35,585 nucleotides of DNA from a bacterium (GTDB lineage: Bacteria; 4484-113; JAFGCY01), in NCBI GenBank assembly GCA_020440605.1, contig JAGRNT010000022.1, forward strand, positions 19,845 through 55,429, read 5' to 3'. The translations under genes were made by a program, and so were the position numbers. Of the stretch, positions 9,034 through 18,800 are shown piece by piece; the stretch's first letter is position 1; every line of letters starts with the position of its first letter. Under the pieces are notes generated by a model, which saw only the letters and a program-made list of their open reading frames with translations, did not search any database and had not been told where the DNA came from.

Positions 9034-10329
9034 ATGAGCATCAACGGAACCGTGACGGAAGTCAGGGCAGACCGCCAGGATATCAGGTGGCAGCCTGACA
9101 ACGGCTTCAGGCCGATCTCGCTTGAGAAGATCATCGGTCTGGACAACCTGCTGAACATCTGCTGGCTCAACCGCGGACTCGAGGTGGCCCGGGCGGTCTG
9201 CCGCATCTGCGTGACCAGCAACACGGGTGAGAAAGGCTACGGCACCGGCTTCCTGATCGGCGAGGGCCTGCTGATGACCAACCACCACGTCATCAACGAC
9301 GATACCGATCTGGCGAAGAGCTATGTGGAGTTTAACTACGAGCGCACCTGGAACGGCGGCAGCTCGCGCGTCACCCGCTTCCAGCTGAGCCGCACCGTCT
9401 ACCACTCGGACAGGGAGCTGGACTGCACCGTCGTCAGCGTGGAAGGCGCCCCGGGGCAGCGCTTCGGCTTCATCGACCTCGAGGAGTCCGCGCAGACCTT
9501 CACCAATGACTACGTCTCGATCATCCAGCATCCGCTGGGCAGCTACAAGCAGATCGGTCTGACCGACAACAAGGTTGCCAGCGTGCACCGGCATTACGTG
9601 CAGTACACGACGGATACCGAACCCGGCTCATCCGGCTCCCCGGTCTTCGACCAGGACTGGCGGATCGTGGCCCTGCACCATGCCGGCGGGGACCTGCTTA
9701 ACGGCGATGGGCAGCGCTACTTCATCAACGAGGGCATCAACATCAACCACATCCGCGCCTGGCTGCAGGGGAAGATGGGGACCCGCAGCGAGGTCATCTC
9801 GCTGGTCTTCGGACCGATGCAGTCCGAGCTGATCAGCATGATCGAGGATGCGCAGCGCACGGACATGGAAGTGGTGGCTGGCGGCTGCGTGCCCGACTTC
9901 CTGCGGCGTTTCCCGGACTTCGGCAACGCACTGCAGGTGGGACGCTTCGAGGCGACGGCCGGCAGCGGGGAGGTCCTGCCCGCCGCGGTACTCGGTGTCG
10001 CCGTCGGCGCCGGGATCGCGCACCTGGCAACCGTGGCCACGCGCGAGAACTTCCAGCCGGGCTGGGACGGGCTGGAGCTGGCTGCCGAGCCGCAGCTGCG
10101 CCTGCCGGGCTATGTCTTCTCCAGGGAGCACGTCCATTCCCCGCGCCAGCTCGTGCAGACGCTGCTCAGTGATGAGGGCTGGCTGGACTCCTGCAAGGTC
10201 GATGTCAAGGTGAGCTGCGGCGAAAGCGCTGCTGCTGAGACCGGCTACGAGGCCCTGCCGGTGCTGGCCGGGGTGTTCCTGCGGGGCGTGCTGGTCGGTG
10301 CCGCCGCCTACAGGGCCGGCAAGGGCTGA
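9034..10329 (+). CDS. Trypsin-like serine protease with an unassigned C-terminal half
   Basis: Of 431 residues, about 65-245 form a chymotrypsin/HtrA-type protease fold. The likely triad is His85 (TNHHVI), Asp130 (ELDCTVV) and Ser200 (PGSSGSPV). There is no signal peptide, so it should be cytoplasmic. Residues 30-60 (LEKIIGLDNLLNICWLNRGL...) resemble the short helical segment that precedes many bacterial cytoplasmic trypsin-like domains, which I recall from effector-type proteases. Residues ~250-431 match nothing I know and include two Ala/Gly/Val-rich stretches that could be short membrane or oligomerisation helices. Start: GGAGG at 9024-9028 is five bases before ATG 9034; a GTG at 9022 would overlap that site. 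It converges on a restriction gene, so a conflict or defence role is possible but unproven. Confidence 0.85.
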   Translation: MSINGTVTEVRADRQDIRWQPDNGFRPISLEKIIGLDNLLNICWLNRGLEVARAVCRICVTSNTGEKGYGTGFLIGEGLLMTNHHVINDDTDLAKSYVEFNYERTWNGGSSRVTRFQLSRTVYHSDRELDCTVVSVEGAPGQRFGFIDLEESAQTFTNDYVSIIQHPLGSYKQIGLTDNKVASVHRHYVQYTTDTEPGSSGSPVFDQDWRIVALHHAGGDLLNGDGQRYFINEGININHIRAWLQGKMGTRSEVISLVFGPMQSELISMIEDAQRTDMEVVAGGCVPDFLRRFPDFGNALQVGRFEATAGSGEVLPAAVLGVAVGAGIAHLATVATRENFQPGWDGLELAAEPQLRLPGYVFSREHVHSPRQLVQTLLSDEGWLDSCKVDVKVSCGESAAAETGYEALPVLAGVFLRGVLVGAAAYRAGKG

Positions 10330-10330
10330 G

Positions 10331-10397
10331 CCCTGATCTGACGATCCCCGGATCATCAGGGGGACGGAGGGAGCGGTGACAGAGCCCTTCCGTCCCC
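10331..10397. terminator. Bidirectional terminator-like hairpins between convergent genes
   Basis: Two hairpins abut. CCCTGAT...ATCAGGG (10331-10361) encloses an inner GATCC/GGATC stem. A second stem, GGGGACGGAGGG with CCCTTCCGTCCCC (10360-10397), has one bulge and a 13-base loop. They lie between the stop codons of the protease and the Mrr-family gene and can serve both. Confidence 0.6.
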
Positions 10398-10418
10398 GTC
10401 GTTGCCAAGCGGAATGCG

Positions 10419-11312
10419 TCAGGTGTTTTCGGGTGCAATGAAAAAGACCTTGACCAGTGGCAGGAATCGTTTACCGGTTTCCCTTAGCTTGTCATAGTAC
10501 TCAAGCCAGAGATTGATGAACTTGTCAAGATCAATCAGCTCAACATGGACGCTGGCGCGGCGTGCTTCCATTTTCGCTTCGTAGGTAAAGCCACCAGTGG
10601 CAACGAACAGACCGATCTCATCCTTTGCGTTGAGGAGGCCGACCAGTTCGCGGATTTCCTTGGGGGGCGTTTTTGTATCCGGCTTCTGCTTCACCTGTAC
10701 CATGAAACGCGGGGGCTTGCCACCGAGCGGATCACTGTAGGCAATCACATCTATTCCGCCATCCCGACCAGCAGGAGAAACCTCTGCGACATGGTAGCCC
10801 ATTGCCAGAAGCAGTTCTGCGACCATGTCCTGGAACTCATATGGGTTCATTCTCGTGATGTGCTGTGCAATGCTGCTGCGGGATTTTTCGTCGGCATCCT
10901 CGAATTCCTCGGTTGCAACCTCCTCCTCAGTAACAGTTGCCACTTCGGTCGTATCAGGAGCTGAATTGTCCAGTTGTTTGCGATAAGCGTCAGCGGCTTG
11001 GCGGATGAACTCGCCTGGCTCAAGCGCCAATGCGGCCTGTCCCTCATTTGTGATATGCCATTTCCCGTTCTTCTTGAGAATCCAGCCTGCTTTGGCGACA
11101 TCGGTGGACCACCAGCCAATGCTGGTACGCCAGCGCGGATAGCCGGAATCGTTCAGTGATCTCTCATACTCATTGAATTCCAGCCGTGGTTCGACGGACT
11201 TGAAGACTTCACTGCGCTTCGCGGTTCCGCCAAGGTCAATCAATGCCTGGAGAGCAGTCTGCATCAGTTCACCTGCTCTCTCCAGGGTAATTCGGTCAGC
11301 ATCACTATTCAT
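10419..11312 (-). CDS. Mrr-family type IV restriction endonuclease
   Basis: The 297-residue product (from the MNSDADR start) has an Mrr N-terminal winged-helix domain (about 10-110) with LEALIDLGG/KRSEVF-like spacing and the GWWSTDVAKAGWI and TNEGQ motifs. A short linker precedes an Mrr catalytic domain of the PD-(D/E)xK type. Its core is visible: E in 'NPYEFQDMVAELL', D in GRDGGIDVIAY and QVK in FMVQVKQK. Mrr proteins cut modified foreign DNA. The gene is visibly more AT-rich than its neighbours, suggesting transfer. ATG 11312 is chosen because a perfect TATAAT lies six bases upstream; a GTG at 11333 would place that box inside the coding region. Confidence 0.9.
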   Translation of the reverse strand: MNSDADRITLERAGELMQTALQALIDLGGTAKRSEVFKSVEPRLEFNEYERSLNDSGYPRWRTSIGWWSTDVAKAGWILKKNGKWHITNEGQAALALEPGEFIRQAADAYRKQLDNSAPDTTEVATVTEEEVATEEFEDADEKSRSSIAQHITRMNPYEFQDMVAELLLAMGYHVAEVSPAGRDGGIDVIAYSDPLGGKPPRFMVQVKQKPDTKTPPKEIRELVGLLNAKDEIGLFVATGGFTYEAKMEARRASVHVELIDLDKFINLWLEYYDKLRETGKRFLPLVKVFFIAPENT

Positions 11313-11318
11313 GCTCCG

Positions 11319-11324
11319 ATTATA
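11319..11324 (-). promoter_or_regulatory. TATAAT box directly before the Mrr-family gene
   Basis: A perfect -10 hexamer ends six bases before ATG 11312, so transcription would begin at or next to the A of the start codon (leaderless mRNA). No good -35 box is visible. Confidence 0.55.
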
Positions 11325-11399
11325 CTTGCCCACGTCTGATAAACTCGCAGCGGCTCCGGGGGGAGCCCCAACATCAGGGAAGGATCAAGGGAAGGCATC

Positions 11400-12323
11400 A
11401 TGAGCAAGAGCGGTTTCAAGAGCGTCGGCGTGATCGGCATCGGCACGATGGGCAACGGCATCGCCCAGGTGGCGGCCCAGAGCGGTTTCACAACGAAGGT
11501 GGTGGACATCTCGCAGGAGAATGTCGACCGCGGGATGGGGATCATCGGCAAGAACCTCGACCGGATGGTTGCCAGCTTCGAGAAGAGCGGCGGTGAGCGG
11601 GGCCTGAGCCAGGCTGATCGTGACGCGGCCTGGGGCCGGCTCAGCGCCAGCACCGATCTTGCCTCCCTGCTGGACTGCGACATCATCATTGAGGCGGCCG
11701 TCGAGCGCGAGGATATCAAACTGCAGATCTTCGGCACGCTCAAGGAAAAGGGCTACGGCGGGATCATCGCCTCGAACACCAGCTCCATCAGCATCACCCG
11801 CCTGGCGGCCGGTGTGAGCGATCCGGCCAAGTTCATGGGCATGCACTTCATGAACCCGGTGCCGATCCAGCTCGGGGTGGAGATCATCCGCGGCCTGCTC
11901 ACCGATGACGACACGTACAACAGGGTTGTCGGGCTCTGCCAGGACATGGGCAAGGTGGAGATCCCGGCGGAGGACAAGGCCGGCTTCGGCATCAACCGCA
12001 TGTGGGTGCCCTTCGTGAATGAGGCGATCCGGGTTGTGGAGGAAGGTGTGATGGCTCCGGACGAGGCGGACAAGTGCACACTCTGCCTCGGGCACAAGAT
12101 GGGCCCGCTGGTCACTGCGGACTTCGTCGGCCTGGATGTGATCCTGTTCATCTGCAATGTGCTGGAGGAGGAGTTCGGCAGCGCCTACAAGGCCAGCCCG
12201 CTCCTGAAGCGCCTCGTGGAGGCCGGCCAGCTCGGCGTGAAGAGCGGCACGGGCTTCTATGTCTGGGAGGGCGGCCAGGCCACGGGTGTCAACCCGGCCG
12301 TACAGCGCTACCGCATCGGCTAA
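11400..12323 (+). CDS. 3-hydroxyacyl-CoA (3-hydroxybutyryl-CoA) dehydrogenase
   Basis: This is a cytoplasmic NAD-dependent oxidoreductase of 307 residues, slightly longer than the usual ~285. The Rossmann motif GIGTMG lies at residues 13-18. The substrate-binding loop SNTSSISIT and catalytic His149 in MGMHFMNPVP are intact. The C-terminal domain carries FGINRMWVPFVNEAIRVVEEG and ends with the family signature GVKSGTGFYVW. It interconverts 3-hydroxyacyl-CoA and 3-oxoacyl-CoA in beta-oxidation or butyrate/PHB-type metabolism. No other beta-oxidation gene is adjacent, so the pathway is not fixed by context. ATG 11400 is preceded by GGGAAGG. Confidence 0.93.
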   Translation: MSKSGFKSVGVIGIGTMGNGIAQVAAQSGFTTKVVDISQENVDRGMGIIGKNLDRMVASFEKSGGERGLSQADRDAAWGRLSASTDLASLLDCDIIIEAAVEREDIKLQIFGTLKEKGYGGIIASNTSSISITRLAAGVSDPAKFMGMHFMNPVPIQLGVEIIRGLLTDDDTYNRVVGLCQDMGKVEIPAEDKAGFGINRMWVPFVNEAIRVVEEGVMAPDEADKCTLCLGHKMGPLVTADFVGLDVILFICNVLEEEFGSAYKASPLLKRLVEAGQLGVKSGTGFYVWEGGQATGVNPAVQRYRIG

Positions 12324-12376
12324 GATCCGTATGCGCGGGAAATGAGCCCGCGGATTCCATACAGTGGAAGGTCGCC

Positions 12377-12775
12377 ATGTTTTTTCCGTCTGGACTGCTG
12401 CCGAAACGCTTCCTGCCCGTGATGTTGCTCAGCCTGTTCCTTGCGTCCTGTGCCGGTCCCGTGGAAGGCGAGGGAGTGGCCGGAAAGTGGATGGTGCTGG
12501 ATGAAGGCCGCAATGGCGGCTACATGGATTTCGCTGAGGACGGCAACTGGAGCGATGGCAAGCACACTGGTACCTGGGCCCAGACTGCCGACGACTATCT
12601 GGAAATCGATGTCAACTTCAACGGCAAACAACTGCTGATGGGCTTCAAGTTCGCCGGGAGCGGCAACAACATGAGCCTGAATCTCCACAAGGTGAACGGC
12701 TCTGCCAGCGGTGCCTATGACATGGTCAATGCCGGTGCCTTCCCGGCCACGATGTCCATGAAGCGCACCCGCTGA
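12377..12775 (+). CDS. Small lipoprotein, lipocalin-like hypothetical
   Basis: This is a 132-residue lipoprotein: hydrophobic leader, then LASC as lipobox (Cys about residue 24). The mature part shows alternating beta strands and a pattern 'GKWMVLDE...MDFAEDGNWSDG...GTWAQTADDYLEIDV' typical of small beta-barrel proteins that compare a baseline with a threshold, as in bacterial lipocalin-like families. I do not recognise the exact family. GGAAGG at 12366-12371 sits five bases before ATG 12377, which fixes the start; the same frame is open further upstream inside the preceding gene but that part is not coding. Confidence 0.75.
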   Translation: MFFPSGLLPKRFLPVMLLSLFLASCAGPVEGEGVAGKWMVLDEGRNGGYMDFAEDGNWSDGKHTGTWAQTADDYLEIDVNFNGKQLLMGFKFAGSGNNMSLNLHKVNGSASGAYDMVNAGAFPATMSMKRTR

Positions 12776-12845
12776 GCCAGGAGCCGCCGTCGCTCAGGCG
12801 GATCATGCCGCTGTGCAATCCGGACAGCGCGCAGTGGTATTGCCC

Positions 12846-12851
12846 TATAAT
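12846..12851 (+). promoter_or_regulatory. TATAAT box directly before the cytochrome c gene
   Basis: A perfect -10 hexamer ends seven bases before ATG 12859, and no Shine-Dalgarno fits in between, so the transcript is probably leaderless. CGGACA at 12821-12826 is a partial -35 match at 19-base spacing. Confidence 0.55.
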
Positions 12852-12858
12852 TGCCCGC

Positions 12859-13332
12859 ATGAGAGCGCATATCAACCTGATCAGCCTTGGCGCGCTGCTG
12901 GCCGCAGGCGTCCTGTTCCTCACTGCCTGCCCGAGCGGCGACGATGCCGGGAACAACCAGCAGGCCGCTGCCCCCGCCGCTGACCCGGCGGTGAGTTCCG
13001 GCAGCAGCCACAGCCTGCCGCCTGCGGGCGCTGAGAACCCCTGCGGGGATGCTCCCGCTGCGGTGGAGGATGCCAGCGCGATCTACAAGACCGCCAACTG
13101 CACGATGTGCCATGGCGAGGACTTCGCGGGTGGGGCGCTGGCTCCGGGCCTCAGCAACATCGCCGCCGAATGGGACAAGGCGGAGCTGACGAAGTACATC
13201 AAGGACCCCTCCAAGTATGAGGACAGCGGCAAGCGCCTGAGCCACGATCCGAAGTACACGATCGAAATGCCGCCCTTCGCAATGAGTGATGACGACCTCA
13301 ACAAGCTCGTGGACTGGCTGCTCACAAGGTAG
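12859..13332 (+). CDS. Lipoprotein cytochrome c (single haem)
   Basis: The 157-residue product has a lipoprotein signal peptide with LTAC as lipobox (Cys about residue 24) and a low-complexity Ala/Ser/Pro linker. A class I-like cytochrome c domain follows, with haem motif CTMCH and a likely axial Met in 'EMPPFAMSDDDL' near the C-terminus. It would sit on the periplasmic face of a membrane and carry electrons in a respiratory chain. The start at 12859 gives a proper signal peptide; the in-phase ATG at 12805 would place it internally. No oxidase or bc1 gene is nearby, so its redox partners are unknown. Confidence 0.9.
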   Translation: MRAHINLISLGALLAAGVLFLTACPSGDDAGNNQQAAAPAADPAVSSGSSHSLPPAGAENPCGDAPAAVEDASAIYKTANCTMCHGEDFAGGALAPGLSNIAAEWDKAELTKYIKDPSKYEDSGKRLSHDPKYTIEMPPFAMSDDDLNKLVDWLLTR

Positions 13333-13375
13333 CCGGCTCAACCCCGGCCCTGCCAGCGCCGATAAGCCTCTAATC

Positions 13376-15835
13376 GTGAAGATCCTCAAGATCATCTTCA
13401 GCGTGATCATCATCGCGGCCCTGCTGCTTGCGGTGGCGGTCGGCGTGTTCTGGGAGAAGCTCCTGTCCCCCGCGCAGAAGCTGCGCTACGGCAAGCAGTT
13501 CAGCGCCGTGGAGGATCTGCGCCAGCAGAGTGCCGCCCAGCCGGAGGATCATGAAGCGCTGGCGGCATATGTGGATGCGCTGGCCCAGGAAGGCAACATC
13601 GGCCGCGCCTGGTACTTAAGCGAACTCTACGGCGTGGACAGCCAGGCTGCCGCCGACCTGCGCGCGCTGGCCCTGCGCAGCCTCAAGCAGTCCGTGGACG
13701 GCACGATCCTCGACATCACCGCCGAGCCGGAGGCCCAGCAGTTCCTGGAGACACCGGCCTGGGAGGTGCTCTGCTACCTCGAGGGTTACCGCCATGCACT
13801 CTCCGGCGACTGGATGAGTGCGCGCAATGAGCTGATGGCGATCCGTACCGGCGAGCTGCCCGAGGCCCTGCGCGGCTGGCACCGCTATTACCTGGCACGG
13901 GCCTACCGCTACGGTGGTGACGAGGAGCAGAAGCAGCAGGTGCAGAAGCTGCTGGAGGAAGTCGTCAGCGATGAGGAGCAGGCCAAGCGCAGCGGCAGCC
14001 TGCTGCATGGGCGGGCAATCTACAACATCATCGACTGGTGCGTGGCCGACGACTACAGCGGCACGGACGGGCTGGAGCAGGCCCGGAAACTCTATGAGGA
14101 GCTGCCCCCGCTGCGTGAGGCCTGGGCCCGGCAGAAGTCGGCCACGGCGCTCGGGGACAGGCTGCTGGCCACGGGCGACCCCGGCGCAGCCTGGGAGCTT
14201 GCGGCCGGCGCACTCGTGGATGACCCGGCGGGCAGCGGTGGCAAGGGGGCCGGCGAGCTGGCCCTGCGCGCACTGGCTGAGGTGCTGGCCGGCTTCAGCA
14301 ACCAGGGCAGCCAGTCCAGTCCGGACTGGCAACCGGCCACGGAGCCGCTCAGGCCGCTGATGAACCCCCAGGGTGAGCTGCAGCTCGGGATCGACGCGCT
14401 GCGGGTTCGCGCACTGGCGGACTGGGCAGTTGCCAACGAACGGACGGCGGATGCCGCTGCGCTGCTCCGGGCGCTGCGCCCGCATGTGAGTGAGCGCGGG
14501 GCCTGGGAGGAACTGCGCGTCGGCGAGGCCCTCTGCTACCGCGGCGGCAAGGACCGCAGCGCGATGCAGTCCCTGCTGCTGGATGCCAACCTGCGCGGGA
14601 TGTCCGATGCCGCGCTGAGCGAGATCTACCTCGAGAACGGCATGCTGCTGAGGGGCGGCAGTGACTGGAACGGCGCGCTTGAGCAGCTGCGCAGCAGCGC
14701 GGTGCTCAACGGTCCGCGCAGCAGCGAGGCCTGGTGGCAGTGCTACCTGGTGCTGAAGCGCGTGCAGGATCCGCTCAATGTGGATAGCGCGATCACGTAC
14801 CTGCAGCATGTGATGGACGGGGACACCGCCGCGGATTCCTTCCCGCGCGCCTTCGAGGAGCTGGTGCCGCTCCTGATCCACGCCCAGAGCCGCACGCGGG
14901 CGAAGCAGCTCTGCGAGCGCGTGCTGCAGCTTGCCGGCAGCGGCGGGATGATGGACGGCGAGCGCGGCACGGAGCTGGCGACCGTTGCCAACTTCTGGCT
15001 GGCCTGGATCGCCCGCGCCGAGGGTGAGCTGGCGGCGGCCAACCGCCATACGGATGCGATCCAGCTGCGCCACTGGAACTACTACGAAATCACTTCCCGC
15101 CCGGAGATCCTGCCGGAGACTGTCGGCACGGCGGAGCTGCTGGAGCTGCCCGAGATTGCCGGCGAGTACTTCGCGGGGATGGGCCTGACGACGAACGCCC
15201 AGGAATGCTACGACACCGACGGCCCGGCGGACAGCCAGCTGCTCTGCCTGTTCCGGATTGACAACGCTGCCGCGCTGCAGGACCTGCCGAGCGTGCAGTG
15301 GCGGGCCACGGAGATCCTCGAGAGCGGGGTGCTGCGTGAGGCGGCACTGCTGGACTACGTGCTGGCCCGGGCCTATCCGCGGCCATTTGACGACGTGGTG
15401 CTGCCGGCCGCGAAGGAATTCCGCGTGGCTCCGGCGCTGATCTACGCCGTGATCAAGAAGGAAAGCAACTTCAAGCCGGATGACATCTCCTGGGCGGGGG
15501 CCGAGGGCCTGATGCAGCTGATGCCGGAGTCGGCGAAGTGGCTCAACAGCCGCTACTCACTCGGCGTGGACCTGAACCGGCTGCGCGACCCGCAGCAGAA
15601 CGTGCGGCTCGGCGCTGCCAACCTGCGCAGCCTCTATGACCAGCTCGGCCAGGACAACATCCGCGGCGTGATCATCGCCCACAACAAGGGTGCCGGCAAC
15701 TACCAGAAGTGGACCGGGCGCTACGGTGACAACCCGGTGCTGATCAGCGAACTCGTGCCCAATGAGGAGAACGAGGGCTTCATCAAGCGCGTGCTGCGCT
15801 ACTACCTGATCTACAGCTGGCTGGAGGAACGCTAG
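13376..15835 (+). CDS. Membrane-anchored lytic murein transglycosylase with TPR-like region (Slt type)
   Basis: The 819-residue product starts at GTG 13376 with one N-terminal membrane helix (VKILKIIFSVIIIAALLLAV). A long helical TPR-like superhelix (about 40-640) resembles the U-domain of Slt70. The C-terminal SLT catalytic domain has Glu696 in IKKESNF as general acid, GAEGLMQLMP, and NVRLGAANL. It cleaves peptidoglycan between MurNAc and GlcNAc with 1,6-anhydro product formation. It is longer than Slt70, with the extra length in the helical region. One motif deviates: the usual AYNAG is AHNKG. It begins 43 bases after the cytochrome gene and may be co-transcribed with it. Confidence 0.9.
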   Translation: MKILKIIFSVIIIAALLLAVAVGVFWEKLLSPAQKLRYGKQFSAVEDLRQQSAAQPEDHEALAAYVDALAQEGNIGRAWYLSELYGVDSQAAADLRALALRSLKQSVDGTILDITAEPEAQQFLETPAWEVLCYLEGYRHALSGDWMSARNELMAIRTGELPEALRGWHRYYLARAYRYGGDEEQKQQVQKLLEEVVSDEEQAKRSGSLLHGRAIYNIIDWCVADDYSGTDGLEQARKLYEELPPLREAWARQKSATALGDRLLATGDPGAAWELAAGALVDDPAGSGGKGAGELALRALAEVLAGFSNQGSQSSPDWQPATEPLRPLMNPQGELQLGIDALRVRALADWAVANERTADAAALLRALRPHVSERGAWEELRVGEALCYRGGKDRSAMQSLLLDANLRGMSDAALSEIYLENGMLLRGGSDWNGALEQLRSSAVLNGPRSSEAWWQCYLVLKRVQDPLNVDSAITYLQHVMDGDTAADSFPRAFEELVPLLIHAQSRTRAKQLCERVLQLAGSGGMMDGERGTELATVANFWLAWIARAEGELAAANRHTDAIQLRHWNYYEITSRPEILPETVGTAELLELPEIAGEYFAGMGLTTNAQECYDTDGPADSQLLCLFRIDNAAALQDLPSVQWRATEILESGVLREAALLDYVLARAYPRPFDDVVLPAAKEFRVAPALIYAVIKKESNFKPDDISWAGAEGLMQLMPESAKWLNSRYSLGVDLNRLRDPQQNVRLGAANLRSLYDQLGQDNIRGVIIAHNKGAGNYQKWTGRYGDNPVLISELVPNEENEGFIKRVLRYYLIYSWLEER

Positions 15836-15860
15836 GAGGTCAGGCCCATGGCCTGACAAG
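15835..15860 (+). repeat. GGAGG-hairpin-CAAG unit after the transglycosylase gene
   Basis: The stop codon TAG (15833-15835) runs directly into GGAGG. A hairpin TCAGGCC/GGCCTGA with a 3-base loop (15840-15856) follows, then CAAG. The organisation equals the units at 1-73 and 27263-27312 although the stem sequence is unrelated. It lies between convergent genes and may terminate transcription. Confidence 0.7.
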
Positions 15861-15880
15861 GGGGAAGGTTGCAGTGGGGA

Positions 15881-18800
15881 TCAATTCTCGAGGAGGAACT
15901 TCTTGAGGATCAGGAAGCTATCATCTTCAGCCGTCTTTGCTAGAACAATATCCCAATGATCGCGGTCAAGCAGTGTCCGATAAGGTGAGTCATTTCCCCA
16001 ATACTGCAGTGCGCTCTTCTCCGTGACAACCAGGTCCTGCCCTCCGTAGACATTCATGGTTCTGACGCGGGATTCAACATTGTTGTTCTTCCAGCCCCGA
16101 TTAAGCAACTTCAGTAGAATCGAGTTACAGGAAAGTTGCCAGCCCTGTCTGTTGATCAGAGAGAGCCACGGCAGCCTGGCCAGGTGTGATCCGTTGTTAG
16201 GAGTTGCATACATGATCAGCTTCGCTACCCTAAAGTTGGGATCGTTAAATCTGTCCAGAATATACTGTCTGGCGACAATGCCCCCCATGCTGTAACCGAC
16301 CAGTACTATGTCATCCGCGTCAGCAATCCAATCTTCAATTCGCTGGTGTAGTCCATCCGCAATATCCTCAATGAACGGAAGGCGGGCATGGAATTTGCTT
16401 GCAATCTGCTTTCTCAACCAAGGCCATGGTAAGAGAGTGCCAAGCAGCCTTAAGGGATATACAAGACCACCAACACCGGCAAGCCCTGTGGGATAGTCAT
16501 AAGTCTCGAACCTGAATGACTCTTCAAGAGTTGCATTGTCATTAATGTGGCTTATGAAATCGGCCCAGACTTCATCGGACTGTGAGATCATCCCGTGAAT
16601 GAAGATGACGAGGGTTATCGCTGAGGCATTGCCAGCTTCGCCATACTCAGCGGCCTGCTCCGGAATGCGGTAGAGCTTGACTTTGGTCTGCGCCGCTGTA
16701 ATAGCATGGCGCTCATCCGGAGCATGTTCCAGCAGCCCCGCCAATGCGCTATCGCTTCCAATGTTGCCAAGGGCCAGTACCACGCTGCTGCGTAGCCATT
16801 CACCGACATCATTGTCCCGGAGGACCGCGAGTAGATCATCAACAGCTCTGTCGCTGCCAATGCTGCCAAGGGCTAATGCCGCGCTCCAGCGGACCGATGT
16901 TTCTTCATTCTTATCCTTGGTTAGATAAATCAGGTCAGGCACCGCCATTTCATTGCCAATGCTGCCAAGGGCCTTCGCTGCGCTAATGCGGACAGATTTA
17001 TACTCATGCTTATCCCTGGCTAGATAAATCAGGTCAGGCACCGCCATTTCATTGCCAATGCTGCCAAGAGCCTCTGCCGCGCTAATGCGGACAGATTTAT
17101 ACTCATGCTTATCCCTGGTTAGATAATTGAGGTCAGGCACCGCCATTTCATTACCAATGCTGCCAAGGGCCTCTGCTGCGCTACTGCGGACCGATTCATG
17201 ACTGTCGCTGAGAGCCTGTAACAAGGGATCGACAGTCCTGTTGCTGGCAATGCAACCGAGGCACAGTACCGCGAGGCTGCGGACCGATTCAAGATTATCC
17301 CTGAGTAGATCCAGCACATTGGGAACCGCCAATTCGCTTCCATTAAACCCGAGGATTAGTGCAGCGGTCGTGCGTAACACTTCATCCATATCCACATCAT
17401 TGACGACCTGTAGCAGCGTATCGAAAGCCCTGTCATTGCCAATGCAGCCAAGGACTATTGCCGAGTGCTGGCGTGCTATTACAACTTCATGCTTATCCCT
17501 AAGGACCTGTTGCGTTGAATCAACTGCCTTGTTGCTGCCAATGTTGCCAAGGGCTTCTGTTGCGCTACTGCGGACCGATTCATGACTATCATTGAGGGTC
17601 TGCATCAGGCTATCGACAGCCCTGTCATTTCCTATGTTGCCAAGGGCCAGTGCCACGCTGCTGCGGAGCCGTTCATCGACATTATTATTCTTGAGGACCG
17701 CGATTAGATCATCAACAGCCATGTCACTGCCAATGCTGCCGAGGGCCTTTGCCGCACTGTTGGGAACTGATTTATATTCATCACTATCCCTGAGGACCGC
17801 GATTAGATCATCAACTGCCCTGTCGCTGCCAATGCTCCCGAGCGCCTCTGCCGCGCTGCTGCGGACCCATTCACCAACATCCTTATCCCTGAACGTCTGA
17901 AGCAAAGTATCGACAGACCTGTCGCTGCCAATTCTGCCAAGAGTCAGTACTGCGCGGTTGCGGACCGATGAATTTTCATGTTTATCACTCAAGACCTGTA
18001 GCAGGATATCGACAGCCATTTCGCTACCAATGCTACCAAAGGCGTCTACGGCGCTCCAGCGGAGGTCTGATTCCAGCTCCTTATCCCTGAACAAATCCAG
18101 TAGTGTCTCGGCAGCTTTATCGCTGGCCAATTGACCGAGGTTGACAATGTACTGCTTTTTGCTCCCGCTGGCTGCTTCAAGCTGGGGCAGGTAAGTCTCC
18201 TGCAATCCGGTCGGGGCGCGCCCGAGCAACTTTGAACAGAGTACTGAGTCAAGCTCGGAGGTTAGATTGACAACACGGTCGCTGACAATACGGGCATGTT
18301 CCGGCTCCTTCTCCAAGAGATCCATTGTGAGCAGCAGGCATTCCGTCCATTTGAGCAGGTTGAGATGATGCCACTTCAACTCGTTATCGTCAATTGGTTT
18401 AGCTTGTCCAGGCTCGCCCTTTGAGCTGAGCCTTGCCAGCAGGAACTCAGAGGCGAAGTATTCCTGGAATAGATGGTGACTGAATTCCAGACTCTCTGTA
18501 ATGGATTCAACATCACTACCAACTTTTACCAGCAAATGGAAGTTGCAAATCTCCGTAATCATAGATTCCCCGGCACTGCCGTCATGTGACTTGTCCGCCT
18601 CTTTGAGCACGCGGCAGGCCACTATCCTCGCATCAGCAAGTGGCAATTGCAGCTTGATATCCCGGCCAGGCAGCGCAAGCATGACATAACCGAGCTCCGT
18701 CAGGAATGCCCGCCACTCGCTGCCAAACTGAATATGACCGATCTGCTCTTTATAGCGTTTTTGCTTATCATAGCCTGTTATGTATTCTCGGAAAAACAGC

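Noticed and set aside
16740..18150. Possible CRISPR array or satellite because of regularly spaced similar strings
   Set aside because: Spacing of ~93-99 bases matches 31-33-residue HEAT units in an unbroken reading frame; there are no unique spacers.
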